A DNA stretch of 64,000 nt from contig NZ_FOUY01000015.1 of the NCBI RefSeq assembly GCF_900115005.1, forward strand, positions 62,001-126,000, written 5' to 3'. A program made the position numbers and the translations under genes. Positions within the stretch are counted from its first letter, which is position 1. Every line of letters begins with the position of its first letter. Origin of the DNA: Pseudonocardia ammonioxydans. GTDB taxonomy: Bacteria > Actinomycetota > Actinomycetes > Mycobacteriales > Pseudonocardiaceae. A model generated the notes under the pieces. The model did not search any database and was not told the DNA's origin. It saw only the letters and a list, made by a program, of their open reading frames with translations. Positions 60,274 to 64,000 of this stretch are shown here, piece after piece.

Positions 60274-60987
60274 GTGACCGACACCCGCAGGGCGCGCCCG
60301 GCCACCTACGAGATGGTGCTCGAGCACGTCGAACAGCGCCTGACGTCGGGGGAGTGGCGGCCGGGGGACCGGCTGCCCCCCGAGCGCGAGCTGGCGGCAC
60401 GGCTGGGGGCGAGCCGGCAGGCCGTGCGCGAGGCGTTGCGCGTGCTGCAGGCCCAGGGCGTGATCCGCTCCCAGGTGGGGACGGGGGCGGACTCGGGGAC
60501 GGTCGTCGTCCCGGCGCCGGCCCGGGCGCTCGGGCGGGTGCTGCAGCTGCACCTGGCGGTCGACTCGTTCCCGGTCGGTGACGTGACCGAGGCCCGGGTG
60601 ATGCTCGAGCGATTCTCCGCCGAGGCCGCGGCCGGGTCCGGCCGGGACTCGGCGTCCGGGCTGCTGCAGATCCGCGCGGCGCTGGAGGCGATGGACGGCG
60701 ACCTGGACCGTGCCGCGTTCGGCGCCGCGGACGCCGCGTTCCACGTCGCGATCGCCCGGGCGACCGGTAACCGGCTGGTGGGGGAGCTGACGACGGCGAT
60801 CCGCGAGTCGGTCCGCGGCACCCTGCTGGACGCGATGTACGGCGACGGTGACTGGCCGCCGTTGCGGGCGCGGTTGCAGGACGAGCACCACGCGATCTGG
60901 TCCGCGATCGCCGACGGGGCCGGTGGCCTGGCGGCCGACCGGATCGAGGCACATATCCGCGCGTTCCACGGGCGGCTGGGTGGGTGA
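60274..60987 (+). CDS. FadR/GntR family regulator of lactate utilisation (LldR/LutR-like)
   Basis: A 237-residue FCD-type GntR regulator: winged helix WRPGDRLPPERELAARLGASRQAVREALRVLQAQGVI, then the FCD effector domain with AFHVAIARATGNRLVGELT and DEHHAIWSAIADG (metal/lactate-site histidines and Asp). It is divergent from lutABC with two matched palindromic operators between them, so lactate-released repression is the likely mode. GTG start at 60274. Its stop lies in the first unit of a 24-27-bp minisatellite. Confidence 0.92.
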   Translation: MTDTRRARPATYEMVLEHVEQRLTSGEWRPGDRLPPERELAARLGASRQAVREALRVLQAQGVIRSQVGTGADSGTVVVPAPARALGRVLQLHLAVDSFPVGDVTEARVMLERFSAEAAAGSGRDSASGLLQIRAALEAMDGDLDRAAFGAADAAFHVAIARATGNRLVGELTTAIRESVRGTLLDAMYGDGDWPPLRARLQDEHHAIWSAIADGAGGLAADRIEAHIRAFHGRLGG

Positions 60988-61118
60988 GTGACACGGGCGG
61001 CTGGGCGGGTGAGTGACACCGCGGCTGGATGGGTGAGTGACACACGGGCGACTGGGTGGGTGAGTGACACCGCGGTCGGGCAGGCGAGCGACGCCGCGGC
61101 CGGGCGGGTGAGTGTGCC
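60971..61118. repeat. 24-27-bp degenerate tandem repeat, six units, starting in the FadR-type gene end
   Basis: Six cores GTGAGTG (one as GCGAGCG) begin at 60984, 61009, 61033, 61060, 61084 and 61108, each preceded by a GCGGCTGGG-type block and followed mostly by ACAC. The first unit contains the regulator stop codon. The repeats fill the gap to the convergent ctaD gene. Confidence 0.85.
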
Positions 61119-61145
61119 CCGCCGGGCCGGGCGGCCGGGGCGGGG

Positions 61146-62897
61146 TCAGACCGAGCGGGGGTCGTCGTCGGGCTGGGCCTCCTTGCCCACCTGCTGTGAG
61201 GCGACCTCGGCGGCTTGCGGCTTGGAGCTCCCCGAGTGCGACTCGGCGCGGGCGCGCTCGACCAGGTGCGGGTAGTGCAGCTCGAACGCCGGGCGTTCGG
61301 AGCGGATCCGCGGCAGCTCGGTGAAGTTGTGCCGCGGCGGGGGACAGGTGGTGGCCCACTCCAGCGAGTTGCCGAAGCCCCACGGGTCGTCGACGGTGAC
61401 CACCCGCCCGAACTTGTAGCTGCGGAACACGTTGTAGAGGAACGGCAGCATCGATGCGCCGAGCACGAACGCGCCGATCGAGGAGACGATGTTCAGTGCG
61501 TCGAACCCGTCGGTGGGCAGGTAGTCGGCGTAGCGGCGGGGCATGCCCTCGTCGCCGAGCCAGTGCTGCACCAGGAACGTCGTGTGGAAGCCGACGAAGG
61601 TCAGCCAGAAGTGGACCTTGCCGAGCTTCTCGTCGAGGAACCGGCCGGTCATCTTCGGGAACCAGAAGTAGACCCCGGCGAAGGTCGCGAACACGATCGT
61701 GCCGAACAGGACGTAGTGGAAGTGGGCGACGACGAAGTACGTATCCGAGACGTGGAACCCGACCGGGGGCATCGCGAGCAGCACACCGGTGAGACCGCCG
61801 AACAGGAACGTCGCCAGGAAGCCGAGCGCGAAGACCATCGGTGTCTCGAAGGTGATCTTGCCGCGCCACAGGGTGCCGATCCAGTTCACGAACTTGATCC
61901 CGGTCGGGACCGCGATGAGGAACGTCATCAGCGAGAAGAACGCGAGCAGCACCGCGCCGGTGGCGTACATGTGGTGCGCCCACACGGTGATCGAGAGCAC
62001 CGTGACGACGAGGCTGGCGAAGATCAGGCTCTTGTAGCCGAACAGCGGCTTACGGCTGAACACCGGGAAGATCTCGGTGACGATTCCCCAGAAGGGCAGC
62101 GCCACGATGTAGACCTCGGGATGGCCGAAGAACCAGAACAGGTGCTGGTAGAGGATCGCCCCGCCGTGTTCGGGGTCGTAGATCTGCGCTCCGAGGTGCC
62201 GGGCGGCCATCAGACCGAACAGGGCCGCGGTCAGGATAGGGAACGCGACCAGGATGAGGATCGCCGTGTAGAGGATGTTCCAGGTGAAGATCGGCATCCG
62301 GAACATCGTCATCCCGGGTGCCCGCATGCAGATGATCGTCGTGAGCATGTTGACCGCACCGAGGATCGTGCCCAGCCCGGACACGATCAGGCCCGCGGTC
62401 CACAGGTCGCCGCCGATGCCCGGCGAGTAGTGCGCGGTCGAGAGTGGCGTGTAGGCGAACCAGCCGAAGTCCGCGGCGCCGCCGGGGGTCAGGAACCCGC
62501 CGAGCACGGTGAGCCCGCCGAACAGGAACAGCCAGTAGGAGAACGCGTTGAGGCGGGGGAACGCGACGTCCGGGGCGCCGATCTGCAGCGGCAGGATGTA
62601 GTTCGCGAACCCGAACAGGATCGGGGTCGCATACAGCAGCAACATGATCGTGCCGTGCATGGTGAACAGCTGGTTGTACTGCTCGGTGGACAGGAACTGC
62701 AGCTCCGGGCGGGCCAGCTCGGCCCGGATGAGCAGCGCCATCGCGCCCCCGGCCAGGAAGAACGCGAACGCGGTGACGATGTACAGCACCGCGATGTCCT
62801 TCGGGTCGGTCGTCCGCAGCATGTGCAGGAACTTCGACCCCTTCCCGGCGGAGGGCCGCCGGGGGATGTTGATCGGTGTGGGGGTCGTCGTGGCCAT
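61146..62897 (-). CDS. ctaD: Cytochrome c oxidase subunit I
   Basis: A 583-residue haem-copper oxidase subunit with twelve membrane helices, terminal enzyme of aerobic respiration. Seen: the low-spin haem histidine segment [19 protein letters not shown], the HPEVY motif with the CuB histidine and cross-linked Tyr ([15 protein letters not shown]), the CuB pair in [11 protein letters not shown] and the haem histidines in [13 protein letters not shown]. The C-terminal 50 residues are a polar tail. Stands alone without subunits II or III, which in actinobacteria are encoded with the bc1 genes. Upstream gap 62898-63039 shows no clear promoter hexamers. Confidence 0.96.
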   Translation of the reverse strand: MATTTPTPINIPRRPSAGKGSKFLHMLRTTDPKDIAVLYIVTAFAFFLAGGAMALLIRAELARPELQFLSTEQYNQLFTMHGTIMLLLYATPILFGFANYILPLQIGAPDVAFPRLNAFSYWLFLFGGLTVLGGFLTPGGAADFGWFAYTPLSTAHYSPGIGGDLWTAGLIVSGLGTILGAVNMLTTIICMRAPGMTMFRMPIFTWNILYTAILILVAFPILTAALFGLMAARHLGAQIYDPEHGGAILYQHLFWFFGHPEVYIVALPFWGIVTEIFPVFSRKPLFGYKSLIFASLVVTVLSITVWAHHMYATGAVLLAFFSLMTFLIAVPTGIKFVNWIGTLWRGKITFETPMVFALGFLATFLFGGLTGVLLAMPPVGFHVSDTYFVVAHFHYVLFGTIVFATFAGVYFWFPKMTGRFLDEKLGKVHFWLTFVGFHTTFLVQHWLGDEGMPRRYADYLPTDGFDALNIVSSIGAFVLGASMLPFLYNVFRSYKFGRVVTVDDPWGFGNSLEWATTCPPPRHNFTELPRIRSERPAFELHYPHLVERARAESHSGSSKPQAAEVASQQVGKEAQPDDDPRSV

Positions 62898-63027
62898 GTC
62901 GGATCACCATGCCCTGCGTCTGAGAGGTCGTCCCGGGCATCGGCTGCACGGAGACCGGTCCATGGTGCGACGCCCCACGGTGCGGTGCAAATCACAGCCG
63001 CCGGGGACGCCGGGCCGGGCGGCGCCC

Positions 63028-63033
63028 TACACT
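63028..63033 (+). promoter_or_regulatory. Probable leaderless -10 of the DUF1801 gene
   Basis: TACACT lies six bases before the GTG at 63040; no ribosome-binding site. Confidence 0.42.
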
Positions 63034-63039
63034 GCGCCG

Positions 63040-63453
63040 GTGGCGGAGCGGATCACGGTGCCCTCGGACGCCGACCCCGAGGACGTCCTGGCGGCGGTGA
63101 CGCCGGGTCGGCGGGCCACCGACACGCGGTCGGCGGCAGCACTGCTGACCCGGGTGACCGGGGCGCGGCCCCGCGTCTGGGGTACCTCGATCCTCGGGTT
63201 CGGGCGCACGACCTACACCACGGCCGACGGCGTCGAGCACGAGTGGTTCGCGCTCGGACTGGCCGGGCGGAAGGCGGCCGTCACGCTGTACGGCCTGACG
63301 TACGACGACGGCGACCTCGACCTGATCGAGCGGCTCGGGCCGGTCCGGCGCGGCAAGGGCTGTCTCTACGTGTCCCGGTGGGACGCGCTCGACCACGCCG
63401 TGCTGGAGGAACTGGTCCGGCGCGCGTGGGCCGCGCACCACCGGCCGGTCTGA
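63040..63453 (+). CDS. DUF1801 domain protein
   Basis: A 137-residue protein of the YdhG/DUF1801 fold: AALLTRVTGARPRVWGTSILGFGRTTY, EWFALGLAGRKAAVTLYGL and GKGCLYVSRWDALDHAVLEELV. Function unknown; structurally similar to proteins binding small ligands. The GTG at 63040 agrees with the TACACT hexamer before it. Confidence 0.87.
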   Translation: MAERITVPSDADPEDVLAAVTPGRRATDTRSAAALLTRVTGARPRVWGTSILGFGRTTYTTADGVEHEWFALGLAGRKAAVTLYGLTYDDGDLDLIERLGPVRRGKGCLYVSRWDALDHAVLEELVRRAWAAHHRPV

Positions 63454-63504
63454 CCGGGCCGGCCACGGGACCGGGAGGGATGCCACGGGGCAGGGAATGA
63501 AATG

Positions 63505-63538
63505 GGCCGGGGGCCATCACCCGAGATGGCCCCCGGCC
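63505..63538. terminator. Strong bidirectional terminator hairpin
   Basis: Perfect 14-base arms GGCCGGGGGCCATC / GATGGCCCCCGGCC with a six-base loop between two convergent genes. The remaining sequence 63539-63670 shows only a short GGAATT/AATTC repeat near 63616. Confidence 0.75.
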
Positions 63539-63670
63539 GGGGTCGCCGACCGTCCGCTCCCCAGCGACGGCGGCGTTACGACGACCGTCCCAGGATCCGC
63601 GCCCCGGCGCCTCCGAATTCCCCAATTCTGTGGAGGGCCGGGTGACCGTGGCGCCCGGCGGGTGCGGTGC

Positions 63671-64000
63671 TCAGGTGCCGGGCGCCCGGTAGACCCCGGA
63701 CGCCTCGCCCGCCCGGCCCAGGATCGCGACCAGCCGCTCCGGAGTGATCAGTTCCCGGGTCTCGACGCTGCGGAACGCGCCGGAGCTGTTCACCGCGATC
63801 GACGCCGCGGCGGCCGCTTCCCCGTCCGGCAGGTCGCAGATCGCCATCCCGTCGTGGCAACCGAACATGAAGTAGATCGATTCCAGGGTGCCGCCGGCCG
63901 ACTCGGCCACCGCGCGTGCGGCGGCCGCCCGGTCCCCCGGGTTCTGGATCATCCTGTTCCACGCCTCGGCGGTGTAGGAGAAGAACAGCGCGTACCTGGG
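63671..64000 (-). CDS. GYD-domain protein, 5' end cut by window
   Basis: The frame continues to the window edge, giving RYALFFSYTAEAWNRMIQNPGDRAAAAR before the first internal ATG, so the start lies outside. The pattern F-S-Y-T ... AVAESAGGTLESIYFMFGCHDGMAICDLPD is that of the GYD family (dimeric ferredoxin-like small proteins of unknown function). About 109 residues are present; the full protein is usually close to 110-120. Confidence 0.83.
   Translation of the reverse strand, partial: PRYALFFSYTAEAWNRMIQNPGDRAAAARAVAESAGGTLESIYFMFGCHDGMAICDLPDGEAAAAASIAVNSSGAFRSVETRELITPERLVAILGRAGEASGVYRAPGT

Noticed and set aside
60971..61118. Possible CRISPR array in the repeats after the FadR-type gene
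   Set aside because: Units are contiguous with variable 24-27-base period, no unique spacers and no cas genes nearby.

Overview
The window is a typical chromosomal stretch of a very GC-rich actinomycete. Codon third positions are almost all G or C, GTG starts are frequent, and genes often overlap as ATGA or GTGA. The gene content (GPP34 protein, DUF397 with an XRE/DUF5753 regulator, S-adenosyl-methionine DUF574 methyltransferase, DUF3152 lipoprotein, CvnA-like ATPase fragment, CPBP protease) fits Pseudonocardiales, plausibly Pseudonocardia; that genus is an inference. I see no tRNA, rRNA, CRISPR array, insertion sequence or phage. About 58 protein genes are supported and no gap without a gene exceeds 300 bases.

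Layout. 1-3.9 kb: end of an acyl-CoA catabolic operon (enoyl-CoA hydratase fragment and two AMP-forming acyl-CoA ligases). 4-6 kb: NUDIX hydrolase, a membrane-anchored CE15-type glucuronoyl esterase and a zinc ribbon protein. 6.2-9.3 kb: lower hydroxyquinol pathway (maleylacetate reductase, hydroxyquinol 1,2-dioxygenase) with a divergent AraC regulator. 9.4-13.7 kb: a small AraC/VOC pair, a short UvrA paralogue and an aminoglycoside-phosphotransferase-like kinase. 13.8-21.1 kb: flavin monooxygenase, GPP34, a NarL-type two-component system, a DHFR-like reductase, a DUF3152 lipoprotein and a DUF3500 protein. 21.2-23.6 kb: acetyl-CoA synthetase and an Lrp regulator. 23.8-28.7 kb: a LacI-headed sugar-acid/polyol operon (2-hydroxyacid dehydrogenase, mannitol-dehydrogenase-family enzyme, MFS permease). 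28.8-36.7 kb: flavin oxidoreductase, serine hydrolase, DUF574 methyltransferase, XRE and DUF397 genes with a CPBP protease between them, a frameshifted methyltransferase and a phytanoyl-CoA-dioxygenase-like protein. 36.6-41.6 kb: SDR, acetamidase/formamidase, a second AraC/VOC pair, FmdB-like zinc ribbon, AHL-lactonase-like enzyme and a Sua5/YrdC protein. 41.9-45.8 kb: CvnA-like protein with a collagen-like stretch, RluA pseudouridine synthase and a LysE exporter. 45.9-49.6 kb: GntP permease, CaiB/BaiF CoA-transferase and HMG-CoA-lyase-like enzyme. 49.7-51.8 kb: a glycine-rich small protein followed by an RRE-like/M50 membrane protease. 51.7-57.1 kb: IclR, xylulokinase, a small protein, SDR, cytochrome P450 and TetR. 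57.1-61.0 kb: lutCBA lactate oxidation operon and its FadR-type regulator. 61.1-64.0 kb: cytochrome c oxidase subunit I, a DUF1801 protein and a GYD-domain fragment.

The best candidate for an undescribed system is the pair at 49723-51779. It consists of a 101-residue glycine/aspartate-rich protein with a short conserved-looking leader, then a strong intercistronic hairpin, then a polytopic HECGH zinc protease whose N-terminus resembles a PqqD-like peptide-recognition domain. That architecture is what one expects of a ribosomally made, protease-processed peptide.

At the DNA level there are several recurrent patterns. A 40-bp palindromic element occurs twice, each time carrying the stop codons of two converging genes. 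Minisatellites or duplications repeatedly sit at the end of a gene, sometimes including the stop codon. Many genes have a TAnnnT hexamer 6-8 bases before the start codon and no ribosome-binding site, which suggests leaderless transcripts.
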